Shown here: positions 1 to 12,200 of the stretch, piece by piece
How the letters are laid out: each line of letters starts with the position of its first letter
Position numbering within the stretch: the first letter of the stretch is position 1
Origin: Tranzscheliella williamsii
Lineage: Eukaryota; Basidiomycota; Ustilaginomycetes; Ustilaginales; Ustilaginaceae
Assembly: GCA_023212725.1 (NCBI GenBank)
Contig: JALBYF010000034.1
Coordinates: forward strand, 62,001-126,000
Direction: 5' to 3'
Length of the DNA stretch: 64,000 nt
Position numbers and translations under genes: made by a program
The notes under the pieces: generated by a model
The model's database searches: none
The model's input: the letters and a program-made list of their open reading frames with translations, nothing else
What the model was told of the DNA's origin: nothing

Positions 1-198
1 GCTGCGTGCTGCGTACCCAACAATGGATCTAGGCGCTTTGCAGGGTCCAAGGCGACAGCGTTGGTGGCGCCTAGCCTACCAAGGCCCCTACAACTTCCTC
101 ACCGTAATGAAGCTCAGTCCTCCTCCATCGATCATCCGACTTCCGAATTTTGCCCAGGCTGAGAAGATCTTACAAAAATATAAAAATCCTACAGACAC

Positions 199-398
199 AA
201 CGTAAAAGCTCAGCTTCTGGTAAGTCAGCCAGACGTCAAAGCAGCAACACTGCTATAAACTGCCGACAGAAGCTAAGCAGAAGGTAACGCAGATGCTAAG
301 CAGGATCGCAACAGTTAGTCTGCAAGACCAAAATCAAAGCAGTGTTGCTGCTTTAATCACTGTGACTGGCTCTTACCAAAAGCTGAGCTTTTTACGTT
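199..398. repeat. Foldback / MITE-like inverted repeat
   Basis: Two arms of about 60 bp (199-259 and about 333-398) are inverted copies of each other. Read inward from each end, both start AACGTAAAA, then share GCTCAGCTT, a TGGTAAG block, GCCAG and a perfect AAAGCAGCAACACTGCT block, with small gaps between blocks. About 70 bp separate the arms and contain two direct copies of GCTAAGCAG. The homology stops exactly at the AACGT ends, as expected of a discrete element. I see no coding capacity and no convincing target-site duplication. The size and structure fit a non-autonomous foldback element or MITE; a structured regulatory hairpin upstream of SCO1 is the alternative. Confidence 0.75.
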
Positions 399-595
399 CG
401 ATGGCGCATGAAGGCGCGAGGTGACCGACCGTCATACTGTTAAGTCATAAATTCGTGACGATGACTTGCGATGTGGATATACGAGTGATGGCAACCATTT
501 CCCTTGTCGTTATCATCATCATCATTGGTGCAGCTGGGCAGTTGAGATCTTGCACGCCTTCTCTTGCAGCGATTGGAAGGACGGCCGCTTCGAGC

Positions 596-1537
596 ATGGT
601 GTTTGCAGGTACGGTGGTGCTTCCGGCGCTTCGAACGACGCTGCGCAGCGCCTCTGGCCCACGAGCGCTGCCGGCGGTGGGCTCGTCGCGGGTGGGAGCG
701 CGGCATGTGTCGAAGAAGGCATGCGCGGCGAGAGCATCGGCAATGCGGCTGCCGGCGGTGATCACGCCGATGGGGCGAAGGGGGTTCGCGTCGCAGCGCG
801 AAGAGTCGGCCAAGGACAGGCTGGCGGTGGGGCCGTTCAACCTCAAGGCGGGGCTTGTCTTCCTCGTCACCGGCGCAGCGCTGCTCGCCTACTTTCGCAA
901 TGAGAAGAGCAAGGTGGAGGAGCGGCGGAAGGCGGAGCACGCGGCGGCCAAGGTGGGTCGGCCGCGCATCGGCGGGCCGTTCGAGCTGGTGACCTCGACC
1001 TCGCACCCGTTCAACCACGAGGATCTGCTCGGCAGCTTTTCGCTCGTCTACTTTGGCTTCACCAACTGCCCCGACATCTGCCCCGAGGAACTCGACAAGA
1101 TGGGCGAGGTCGTCGACCGCATCGACGCCAAACACGGCAGGCCCATCATCAACCCCGTCTTCATCTCGTGCGACCCCGCCAGAGACACCGTCCCCCAGCT
1201 CCAGCGCTACATCGAAGATTTCCACCCGCGCATGGTCGGCCTCACCGGCCCCTTTGACGCTGTCAAGCAGGCCTGCAAGGCCTACCGCGTCTACTTCTCC
1301 ACCCCGCCCGGCGCAGACCCCACGAGCGACTACCTGGTCGACCACAGCATCTTTTTCTACCTGATGGACCCTGAGGGCAAGTTCGTCGACGCCTTTGGCA
1401 GGTCCGTCTCCCCGCAGGAGGTCGGCGACAAGGTCGATGCCTATATCAACCAGTGGCTCGCCGCCGGCCTCGAGATCAAAAACGCAGACGCAAAGCACGC
1501 CGTCCAAACCGACGGCCGGCCCAAGGTGCCAGCCTAG
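596..1537 (+). CDS. SCO1: SCO1/SenC mitochondrial copper chaperone
   Basis: Delivers copper to the CuA site of cytochrome c oxidase at the inner mitochondrial membrane. The 313-residue product has an Arg/Ala/Ser-rich N-terminus typical of a mitochondrial presequence and one membrane segment near residues 81-98. The thioredoxin-like SCO domain follows. The CxxxC copper site is FTNCPDICPEE (Cys158 and Cys162), and the third ligand is His250 in DYLVDHSIFF. The end at VPA fits the family. The frame stays open upstream with further ATGs at 461 and 488, but the ATG at 596 gives the best targeting sequence; the longer version would add an isoleucine-rich stretch that is probably untranslated leader. 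The gene converges on EAF7 with about 110 bp between stops. Confidence 0.92.
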   Translation: MVFAGTVVLPALRTTLRSASGPRALPAVGSSRVGARHVSKKACAARASAMRLPAVITPMGRRGFASQREESAKDRLAVGPFNLKAGLVFLVTGAALLAYFRNEKSKVEERRKAEHAAAKVGRPRIGGPFELVTSTSHPFNHEDLLGSFSLVYFGFTNCPDICPEELDKMGEVVDRIDAKHGRPIINPVFISCDPARDTVPQLQRYIEDFHPRMVGLTGPFDAVKQACKAYRVYFSTPPGADPTSDYLVDHSIFFYLMDPEGKFVDAFGRSVSPQEVGDKVDAYINQWLAAGLEIKNADAKHAVQTDGRPKVPA

Positions 1538-1649
1538 TCCCACGCCTCTATTTCCATTGCCATCGCACTGCCCTCCCCTCTCTTTTTACACCTCGCTCAC
1601 CGCTCTGTAATCGTATCCTTTCGTGCCACTATTCGTGTTCGGTGGGATG

Positions 1650-3446
1650 TTAGCGGCGGGGGGTGCGGCGGGTGGAGCGGATGTCGGTGGCGGCGGAGCT
1701 GCGGGTGGCTGCGCGGGTGGGGGCGGCGGAGCGGGGGGTGGTGGGGGTATGTTGTGCGCGGGGGGTGCGGGGAGGTTTGGGGGAGGGGGAGTTTTTGGAC
1801 GAGGTGGAGCGGGCGATGACGGTGGCGCGGGTGGGGCGGGTGGATTCGGCGGGGTGACGTGCGGAGCGGGCGGGGGTGTGGGCGGGCGTGTCGCTGTGGG
1901 TGTCGGAGGCGTCGGTGTCGGGGCTGTCGGAGTCGGCGGGTTCGGAGGCGGAGTCGGTAGACTCGTCGGGGTTTGAGGTGGGCTGGCTGCGGTGGCGACG
2001 GGCGGGGGGCGGCGCTCGATCGTCGTCCGAGGGCGGCGCGCGCCGCTTCTTGGACGTGCGCGCCGGGCTCTCGGCGTCGCTCTGCGTCGCGTCCGCGTCG
2101 CTCGCGCTCGACGCTTCGCCCTCCGCCTTCTGCTCGCCGTCCTGCCCCCGCCGCCGCCCACCCCGCGTCGGCGTAGCCCGGCCCGACAACACCCGCCCGC
2201 GCCCACCCAAGCCCCGCCCCCCCCGTCCACGCCGCCCCCGCCCCGTCTCCCCCCGCCCTCCACCCTCCTCCCCCGCCGTCTCTTCCCCGCGCTCGCTGCC
2301 TTCCTCTCCCCCGCCGTCATCGTCTTTATCCTCCGCACCCGCAGCAGCAGCCGTCGGCGTCGATCCCCCCGACCCGCCCTCCGTCTCGGGCTCCGACAGA
2401 TCCTCGTCCTCGTCCTCGTCTTTGCCCTCGCCTTCGTCCTCGTCCTTGTCCTTGTCGTCCTCGTTGCCTTCGTCCGCGGCATCGGGCTGATCAGCGCCAG
2501 AGGGGCTCGCGTTTTTAACTGGCGTATCGCCGCTGTCGTGGGCCGCCGCGGGTGTGGGCTCAGCGTTGTCGGGGTCAGGGCGGCGCGGTGCAATGAGGGG
2601 CTCAAAGTCCTCCCAGGGCCAGAGGCAAAAGTCGCGCCGGGACATGCCATCGCCGGTGCCGCGAATGTCGTCGCCATAGATCCAGTGGCCGGGCAGGCTG
2701 GCGCGGGTCTTGCGTTCTGGGTCCATGCGGAAGTCGGGCGCGCCGGGATGCTGGATGACGTAGCGCGGGACGGTGGAGGCGAGGACGTTGGTAGGAGTGA
2801 TAGAGGAAGTGCGCTTGGATTTGTGCGGATGAGCAGGGGAGTCGGAGGCGCTGTCGCTGGCGTCGGTGGCGGTGCCGGCGTGGGAGGATGACTCGAAGAT
2901 GGCGGTTTCCTCGAGTTCGTCGAGCGCGTCGAGGTCGAAGAGAGCGTGCAGCTCGGTCCAGATCATCGCTGGGTCGATGCGGCGGTTGAGGCCGAGCGCG
3001 GCGATGGCGAGGCGGGTTGCCTCGGTCTCGCGCTGCCGCTCGCGCTCCTCCTCCTGGCGGTCGTGGGCGTGATCGTCGTCCGACGACGCAGATGCGTCCG
3101 CGCGCCCGCTGCTAGCGACACTCGTCGAGCGCGATCGCGACCCCTTGCTCGCGTGCCCACCCCGCCGCCCCCGCCCTGCCCCCCCGCTCTTACTCCCCCT
3201 TCGTCCTTGCTCCTGCCCGCCAATGCTCACCGGCGCAGAATCGCCCAGCTTGTCCAGCCGCGCCGCCAGCCTCTCGTACCGCGTATCGAGCGCCTTCTGC
3301 GTGTCCACCAGCACCGACACCAGCCGGAAATGCCGGTGCGGCCCAATCGGCCGCCGCATCGACACCGACCGCAGAAACGCAATCTGCACATCGTCATCCG
3401 CCGGCAGCTGTGCCGGCGCCGACACAGCCCCACTGCCACCGCTCAT
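1650..3446 (-). CDS. EAF7: EAF7/MRGBP-type subunit of NuA4 histone acetyltransferase
   Basis: Probable Eaf7 (CT20 family), a subunit of the NuA4/TINTIN chromatin module in the nucleus. Family signatures are RPIGPHRHFRLVSVLVDT near residue 33, IDPAMIWTELHALFDLDALDE in the middle (the usual site for the MIW..L..LYDL..LDE signature) and FCLWPWEDFEPL further on. The C-terminal half is low complexity: acidic KDEDEDE runs, then an RG/RGG-rich stretch (GRGETGRGRRGRGGRGLGGR) and a long Ser/Thr/Pro tail with basic patches. At 598 residues it is much longer than yeast Eaf7. The longest ORF begins at a TTG at 3455; the first real ATG is at 3446. The coding strand is G-rich around 2170-2300. Confidence 0.8.
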   Translation of the reverse strand: MSGGSGAVSAPAQLPADDDVQIAFLRSVSMRRPIGPHRHFRLVSVLVDTQKALDTRYERLAARLDKLGDSAPVSIGGQEQGRRGSKSGGAGRGRRGGHASKGSRSRSTSVASSGRADASASSDDDHAHDRQEEERERQRETEATRLAIAALGLNRRIDPAMIWTELHALFDLDALDELEETAIFESSSHAGTATDASDSASDSPAHPHKSKRTSSITPTNVLASTVPRYVIQHPGAPDFRMDPERKTRASLPGHWIYGDDIRGTGDGMSRRDFCLWPWEDFEPLIAPRRPDPDNAEPTPAAAHDSGDTPVKNASPSGADQPDAADEGNEDDKDKDEDEGEGKDEDEDEDLSEPETEGGSGGSTPTAAAAGAEDKDDDGGGEEGSERGEETAGEEGGGRGETGRGRRGRGGRGLGGRGRVLSGRATPTRGGRRRGQDGEQKAEGEASSASDADATQSDAESPARTSKKRRAPPSDDDRAPPPARRHRSQPTSNPDESTDSASEPADSDSPDTDASDTHSDTPAHTPARSARHPAESTRPTRATVIARSTSSKNSPSPKPPRTPRAQHTPTTPRSAAPTRAATRSSAATDIRSTRRTPRR

Positions 3447-3950
3447 AATGGCCAAACCGAAGCCGCCAAAAGCAGCCTACGACCCTGCAGCAGAACGAGC
3501 TCCGACCGGCGGTAAGACGCACAGTAGCGTCGTGCGGCGGAAGGATATGGCTTGGCGAGCAATGCTTGAGAGCGTCTGATGAGTGCCGCTCAGTAAAGTG
3601 ATGGTAGTTCGATGTAGGATGGATGGCCGGTGCCCCATCCACGAGCGCTTCCTCTACGTCTCCACCGCCGAAGCTCACAAATCGGCGATGAAGCCCCAAA
3701 ATCGGCGATGTAATCTGATCGTCTTTTCCTGATGCGATCCTTACTAATCCCCGATCTTAATATCCGGATCTCGCCAACTCCGCATCCCGATGGCGCTATC
3801 TGGCTGTTGCTCACTTCCGACCTAAGAAGAGCGGCCACACTGCGTTTCTACGAAGGGGGAAGACGGACCTTGTCATGTGCCTTCCAGTGTCGCCGCCGAT
3901 GAGATGTACAGATACATAGATGAAGGCGAGCTTGCTACCAAGGGACGACC
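3447..3950. other. Intergenic region between EAF7 and acyl-CoA oxidase
   Basis: About 500 bp holding the EAF7 promoter and the 3' end of the oxidase gene. AAATCGGCGATG occurs twice (around 3680-3710), followed by several near-matches to a GATC-rich word. No ORF here looks coding. Confidence 0.5.
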
Positions 3951-6104
3951 TCACAGCTTTGACTTTTCGGTGAACTGGACAGCGTCGCCGCGGATGAGGC
4001 GTCCGATGCCGTCGTGGTAGCCTTTGACGACGCCGTTGGAGTCGCGGCCGCCACGCTCGCCGGTGTGATTGAGCGGTTCGCGGTGCATCCACTTGACCAT
4101 ACGCTGGTATGCTCTGCCGTCGCTGCTGCCGAGGGGCGAGCAGAGGTACCAGTCGTCCATGTCGAAGCTTTCCACGAGGCCTAGTGCGTCGCGGCGGATG
4201 GCGCCTGCGAGTAGGCGAGCGGCGAGGGTGCGGGCTGCGGCGACCTGTGATGCGTCTAGCAGCTGCAGCTCCAGCATGTCGGCGAGCGCGTCCGGCGCCA
4301 GGACGCAAACCTGGAGCATGTAGAAGACGAGCAGCTTCTCGAGCGCCGACAGATGGCTCGCCTCGATGGGTGCGCCGAATCGACCCTCCAGCTCGGCGGG
4401 AGGCGCGCCACGCAGCATGTGCCAACGCTGGCGGAACGAGTAGGCGAGCAGATACGAGCCATGCGCGTTGGATGCGCGCACGGCAAGGCTGGTGTCCAGA
4501 TGCGCCTGCGCTGCGTCGGTTGACATGGCGCTCGCCCGGTGCTGGGCGAGCTGCTCAACAAGTAGCGCCGCCCTGCACCCGAGCAGCTCCATCAGCCCAT
4601 CCGGCTCGCCCAGCTGCTGCTCTCGTAAAGCACGCACACACGCCACTGCGCCATGGCGGTCCTCGTCAGGGCCAGCAACCATCTCGAAATAGGCCAGCTC
4701 GGGCCTCGCCGCCCTTGCCTTGTTCTTGCGCGTTTCCTCAAGCTGTTTGACAAGGAAGTTGGCGGCAGGCCCTGCGAGGAGCATCGAGTTTTCGCCCTCG
4801 TAGATCAGGCCGGCGTTGGGCTGGTTGCGTTCAAAGTCAAAGCCCGAGGCTTGGCTGAAGCCATGGCCGCCCATGCTTCGCCGGCACCGCTCGATGCCAG
4901 CGAGCGACTCGTTGGTGCAGACGGCTTTGAGCACGCTCGAGTATCCGTGCACGATGGGCAGGAGCGGACTGTCGCCTCGCTGCTCGATCTGCGCGATCAT
5001 CTCATTGTAGAGCGAGCGCAGATGCTGGCTGGCAAACGTGATGGCGTACGCGCTGGCCAGCGCCGTGAGCACACGCGTCTGGACCGAGGCGTAGTCGAGG
5101 ATCTTGGGTTCCAGCTCGGTGGGCTTCGTCTTTGAGGTGCCCTGGCGGCGGACCACGGCGTAACGGATGGCAATGGTGCAGGCGCGTGCCAGATGGTGCG
5201 CTGCAATCTCGCAGAGTCCCACGCGCACCAGCGTCATAGTGCCGCGTGTCATGACCTGCGCCGCCGCATTCCTCCGCTCGTACACACCCTCCCGCGAGAC
5301 CGTCTGGAAGCGTTGCAATAGGTGCGAGCGCGGGATGCGCACATGGTCGAAGCAGACGTAGCCATTGTCCATCGCGGGCGCGCCGAGCTTGGCTCCCATC
5401 TCGACAATCGTGCGACCCGGCAAAACGGTGTGGTCCTGCAGCGAGCGGAGGGGTACGAGGAAGGGATGCATGCCGTACGTCTTGTCCTTGATGATGAGCG
5501 ACGCCATCACGACGCCGTACGTGGCCGTGCATCCCGACCCGCCGATCCACGTCTTGCCCGCTGACGGCTCGGGCGTGTGGATGACCCACTCGTCCGTGGC
5601 CGTATCGAGCGTCGCAGTGGTTCGCAGTGCCGAGAGGTTCGAGCCGTGCGCGAGCTCGGTCTGCATGTAGCAGCCCAACCAGCGGCCGGAGCGCACGTAC
5701 GGCCCCCACTCGGCCCACTGCTCATCGCTCGCCTGGCGCAGCAGCGTCGGCTGTGCCATGCTCTCCGCCACCTGGATGGGCAGATACTCATCCGTGAAGA
5801 GCCTCAACATATCAGCGTCTTTCTTCTGCAGCCCATGCCGGTTGCGGATCTCAAAGTACCGCAGCGCAATCTTCTGCCCCTGGAAGAAGCGCTCGTTGCG
5901 CGACTGGAAGACGCGGTCCTCCTTGTCAAACGTCCCGTCCGGATCGTCCTTGAGCAGCGACATGAGCCAGCGTGCCTGGTCGCGCTCCGCGCGTGAGCCC
6001 GGCAGCAGGCACGACATGGCATCGATAGAGAAGGAACATGCTGCCCTCTCCTCAGCGATGTCCTTGGGCTGCAGCTCTTCGGGCGGCGGCCGTGCTGTCC
6101 TCAT
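3951..6104 (-). CDS. POX1: Peroxisomal acyl-CoA oxidase
   Basis: Flavoenzyme of the first step of peroxisomal beta-oxidation: acyl-CoA plus O2 gives trans-2-enoyl-CoA plus H2O2. The 717-residue product has the expected order: an N-terminal helical region (KDIAEERAACSFSIDAM), the FAD/substrate core with YMQTELAHGSNL and KTWIGGSGCTATYGVV, then the C-terminal oxidase domains. The catalytic base lies in LIYEGENSMLL. The protein ends in SKL, a textbook PTS1 signal. I start at the ATG at 6104, because homologues begin about 15 residues before the KDIAEERA block; an in-frame ATG at 6209 would add 35 residues unlike the family. It is divergent from the NBR1-like gene. Which of the fungal oxidase paralogues it represents cannot be told here. 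Confidence 0.93.
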   Translation of the reverse strand: MRTARPPPEELQPKDIAEERAACSFSIDAMSCLLPGSRAERDQARWLMSLLKDDPDGTFDKEDRVFQSRNERFFQGQKIALRYFEIRNRHGLQKKDADMLRLFTDEYLPIQVAESMAQPTLLRQASDEQWAEWGPYVRSGRWLGCYMQTELAHGSNLSALRTTATLDTATDEWVIHTPEPSAGKTWIGGSGCTATYGVVMASLIIKDKTYGMHPFLVPLRSLQDHTVLPGRTIVEMGAKLGAPAMDNGYVCFDHVRIPRSHLLQRFQTVSREGVYERRNAAAQVMTRGTMTLVRVGLCEIAAHHLARACTIAIRYAVVRRQGTSKTKPTELEPKILDYASVQTRVLTALASAYAITFASQHLRSLYNEMIAQIEQRGDSPLLPIVHGYSSVLKAVCTNESLAGIERCRRSMGGHGFSQASGFDFERNQPNAGLIYEGENSMLLAGPAANFLVKQLEETRKNKARAARPELAYFEMVAGPDEDRHGAVACVRALREQQLGEPDGLMELLGCRAALLVEQLAQHRASAMSTDAAQAHLDTSLAVRASNAHGSYLLAYSFRQRWHMLRGAPPAELEGRFGAPIEASHLSALEKLLVFYMLQVCVLAPDALADMLELQLLDASQVAAARTLAARLLAGAIRRDALGLVESFDMDDWYLCSPLGSSDGRAYQRMVKWMHREPLNHTGERGGRDSNGVVKGYHDGIGRLIRGDAVQFTEKSKL

Positions 6105-8317
<2,213 letters not shown>

Positions 8318-9244
8318 TTCGGGGTTTCGTTCCCGGTCTGGCCTCACTCGACACGCTCGCACACATCATACTAGCTCGTCTCTGCTCTCCTTCTCGCTTG
8401 TCCATTGCATTTGCTGCCCGCCTCGTTTCGACATGCCTCTAGCTGCTCGCGATCTAACATGGTTTTTCTATTTTCAACTCAGCGCTGTTTCCAGCTCCTT
8501 TCAATGACGACGCTTCCATTACGATGTCATATCGCTTCGTCGTTGCTGGTGCAGTCGACCGGTGTTAGGAGAAGCAAGGAAACGGGGAAGTCCATATGTG
8601 TAATCGACGGGATGCAGATCATTGTGCCGCTAAGACACAATCTATGGTGACTGTCAATTGCTGGCTTGGCCCGGCGGCGTGGCTGTGGCTGTGGCTGTGG
8701 CTTTGCGTCATCTCGGCCGGCAGCGGCAAGATGACAGCCCGCCGCTGTGCTTTGTGAGATTTACAATTCAGCATCATCATAAGATCGGTGAGAAGCCCAT
8801 GGCCCTGTCGTTGGCTACTCCACTCCGGCAGGCTTACTCTATCTCCTCCTCCCATCTCATCCTCCGTCGACGACAGCGACGCTTTGCATGGATCGCACCA
8901 CTCGATCCTCTCGCTGGTTCCGCCCCGCCCTCCGCCTTCCGTCTCGACACCTTGTCCTCGTCTGCTCCTATTCACCGTCACCCGCTACCGTAGCCGCTTG
9001 CCATCTTCCAGCTTCGCCGCAGCAGTATAGCCTCGCTCGTGTCGGCTCTGTTCAAGTCCCGCCCAGCCCTCTTCAACACCCAATTGCCTTGTGCCGACAG
9101 CTGATACGCGCTTCATCGCTTCATGTTTCCACACCTCTGACTTCCTCCTCTCCGCCTGTCTCGACTGCCGTCATCGCTGCTGCGTCCGCGCCGTGCACAT
9201 CGTCCACGCCGGCTACGCACTGCGGACAGCCTGCCACGGTCGTC
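8318..9244. other. Intergenic region and probable 5' leader of the FOL3-fusion gene
   Basis: Holds the NBR1-like 3' UTR and the promoter of the next gene. A short TGGCTG tandem repeat lies near 8679-8702. From about 8820 it is pyrimidine-rich. The frame of the next gene is open from an ATG at 8888, but residues from 8888 to 9244 look like translated leader (CT-rich, no conserved pattern), so I treat this part as untranslated. Confidence 0.45.
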
Positions 9245-12200
9245 ATGATCGCAGAGGATGTGGCTCGATCATCGCCCCTGCTGGGGGGTGGCCCCGCCGC
9301 GCTCATCACATTACGCACACGCCCACCGCTGCCAGCTTTCAGCATTCCCCACCGCGTGCCCGACCCCGCCTCGGAAATCTCCTCCTTCAAGCTGTCCATC
9401 CTTCGTATACTCACCGGCCAGACCAACTTTGAATCTTCCACCAAGCCACTTACCTACTCGGAGGAGCTCAAGGAGAAGACCATCAACAGCTGGAAGATGG
9501 ACATGCTCTCGCTCGAGCTTCGCCAGAACGACGACATTGACGCAGAGGACTCCACCCACCTTGCTTCAGATACCGCCGGTATCGACAATCAAGATGCCAG
9601 CCAAGTGCGTGGCTTTGAGCTTCAAGATCACCACGAGTGCAGCTTGATCGAACCGGGCGATGAGATTGTGGTGCGTCTCAAGCCTGGCAATTCCATCGAG
9701 GACCTCGAGCTGCCCAAACTTCCATCCCAGCATCGCTACTCGGCCCCCGCTGGCTCACTCACCCGGGCTGGCACCCTATCCGAGCCCCCACCCTACTCCA
9801 TCATCAAGCCGTCCGAGCCCTCTTCCTTCTCCTCGTCCGTCGGTGCCCAGCCCAACGCAAACTACCATCAGCATCGCTACAATGACTACCGCCAGTCCTT
9901 TCGCGTCGTCACCGCCGACAACGTCGCATCCGGTCGCATCAGGAGGTCCGCCGGCACCAATCCCACCTCTGGCTACAACAACAATCCCACCCAGCTCGGC
10001 CAAGGTCTCAATCTTGTTCAGCCTGCCAAAGCAACCGGCCCTAAGCACAAGCGCAGGCCTTCTGCCCCCGCCAACACCAAGTCCTTCAATAATAGCCCCA
10101 AGCTCGCTAGCACTCTGGCAACGACGACTGCGTCCTCAGCCAACCCGAACCCTACCGCTCCACCCACCTCGGCGATCAACCAGCCAAACACTACTTCGGG
10201 CACGGCCTCTCCGCAGCCGGATGCGGGTGCCGCTACGCCTACGTCGGCGTCAATCATGCCGAGCGGCGGCCAGGTTCGTAAGAACAGCAACTCGTTTGTC
10301 ACCGTTCAGGCCGCTCAGCAGCTCTCCCAACCGAACGCTTCCTCCCAGCAGACCGTGGCCACCTCACCCCATCCCAACGGACGCTCGACCGGCCAGTTTG
10401 CAGCGATGCCTCCGACCGCCCTCGTCATTGGGCCAGGCGTCCAGGGGCAGGTGGGACGCAACGCCGCCAGTTCTTCCGCTCCGATCGGCTCGATGGGCGG
10501 CCCCGAGGTCAACGGCGAAGAGTACGGCAACGCAAAAGCCTTTGTCGGCTTCACCTCGGCCGACAGCGAGCTCAAGCCTCGCCCGCGCCGCCGGCCCAGC
10601 AAGCAAAACAGCCAAGACTTTTCCCCCGTAGACAACGTGCTCGAGTCCGCCTCCGGTCGACGGCGTCCTTCCAACCCCGCTTCTGCCGCTGCCGATGCCG
10701 CCGAAAGGAGAGCCGCACTAGCGATGCAAGCCCACAACGAGAACGACGCCGCATCTCCGGGCACCCCTGCCCCTGCCAAACGGCCCACTCGCGAGCGACA
10801 GGCCTCCTCTTCTAGCCGCATCACCCGGACCGAGCTGCCGACGCCCCCCATCTTGCCGCCCATCCAGAATCTGGCGCCCTTTCCCGAGCTCTCCACCACG
10901 CCTAAACGCCGTGAGCGGGACCTTCCGCCTATGCCCACAGCCGCTAGGGACGAGCCCAACCCCGCCATGGTTGCCGTCACCAGCGCCGCCGAGGCGCTTC
11001 CGCCGCGACTCTCCTTTCTGCGCAAGTTCAGCTCGGCAACCCAGAGCAGCGGCCCCACCACCGGTGCCTCGGACTCGCATGCCGCCAGTCCCGCGCCCGG
11101 CACTCCGCTGGAGGGATACGACCAGGCGATCGACCCGCTGGCCGACGGCGAAACGTCCAGGGACAGCACGCTCACGCGCGCCGACCGCAGGTACTTGGAA
11201 GTGCAGAAGGCGCTGGCACACGAGCGCGAGCGCCAGGCCGAGGCAGACAGGGCTCGCTCCGACGAGATCCGGGCATCGCAGGAGCGCAAGCACAAAGAGC
11301 GCGAGCGCAAGGAGGCTGACGCCAAGAAGCGCGCCGAGCAGCAGAAGTGGGACATGTGGGAGGAAGTCCGGCGCAGGCAAAAGGCCGCGCCCGCTACAGC
11401 TCCCCCCCCGCCCGCCCTTGACCGTCTCCACAGCGGCGCCACCACCGACGCCGGCACGCCCGCCGCTGCCCCGCCGTCGGAAGACCGGGCTGGGCCATCC
11501 GCCGCTGCCACATCAAAATCGGACGGCCTTGCAGGGCTCGGTATCGCTTCTGACGGCCCTGCCGCAAGTGCAGCGGGAGGCAATGGCTCCCAGTCGGCCG
11601 GTCCCCGCATCGAACTGGGATTGGAGCGGATCACGAGGCTGCTGGCACGTCTGGGCTCGCCCCACCGCAATTTCCCCGTCATCCACGTCGCAGGCACCAA
11701 CGGCAAGGGCAGCACCATCGCCTATCTAGATGCCGCACTGCAGAATGCGATGGAGATCCGGACAGGCACCTTTGTCAGCCCGCACCTTATCGAGCGCAGG
11801 GATTGCTGCCGCGTCAACGGCGACGTAATCGGCAAAGACGTCTGGCGGCAGGCACAGTCCGATGTCCTTTTCGCTGACCAAGGGCTCGATCTGCCCGTGA
11901 CCAAGGAGGACGATGGACAACCGCTCAAATCGTCGCCTTTTGAACTGCTTACCGCGCAGGCCTTTCAAGCTTTCTCGCTGCTTCCGGCTGCGCAGCGACC
12001 AGAGATCCTGCTGATCGAGGTTGGGCTCGGCGGGCGGCTGGACGCGACCAATGTTTTCGACGACGGGCAGGTGCTGGCGAGCCTCATCTGTCCCATCGAC
12101 CGGGATCACGAAGCGTTTCTGGGCAGCGAGCTCCCAGGCATCGCGCGGGAGAAGGCGGGCATTGTCAAGCAGACGGGCCTCTGCATCATTGCCGATCAGC

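Noticed and set aside
455..595. N-terminal extension of SCO1 from 455/461
   Set aside because: 455 is GTG; the extension adds an isoleucine-rich stretch unlike a mitochondrial presequence, whereas the ATG at 596 starts a typical one.
1992..2891. A 299-residue plus-strand ORF over EAF7, and Gly-rich frame 1623-1976
   Set aside because: They are reverse frames of low-complexity EAF7 coding DNA; the hydrophobic runs reflect repeated Asp/Glu codons read backwards.
10315..11718. A 467-residue minus-strand ORF opposite the FOL3-fusion N-terminus
   Set aside because: I considered it as a real gene because the plus-strand protein here is disordered, but it is itself low complexity (Ser/Ala/Arg/Gly), without motifs, and the plus frame continues directly into a conserved enzyme.
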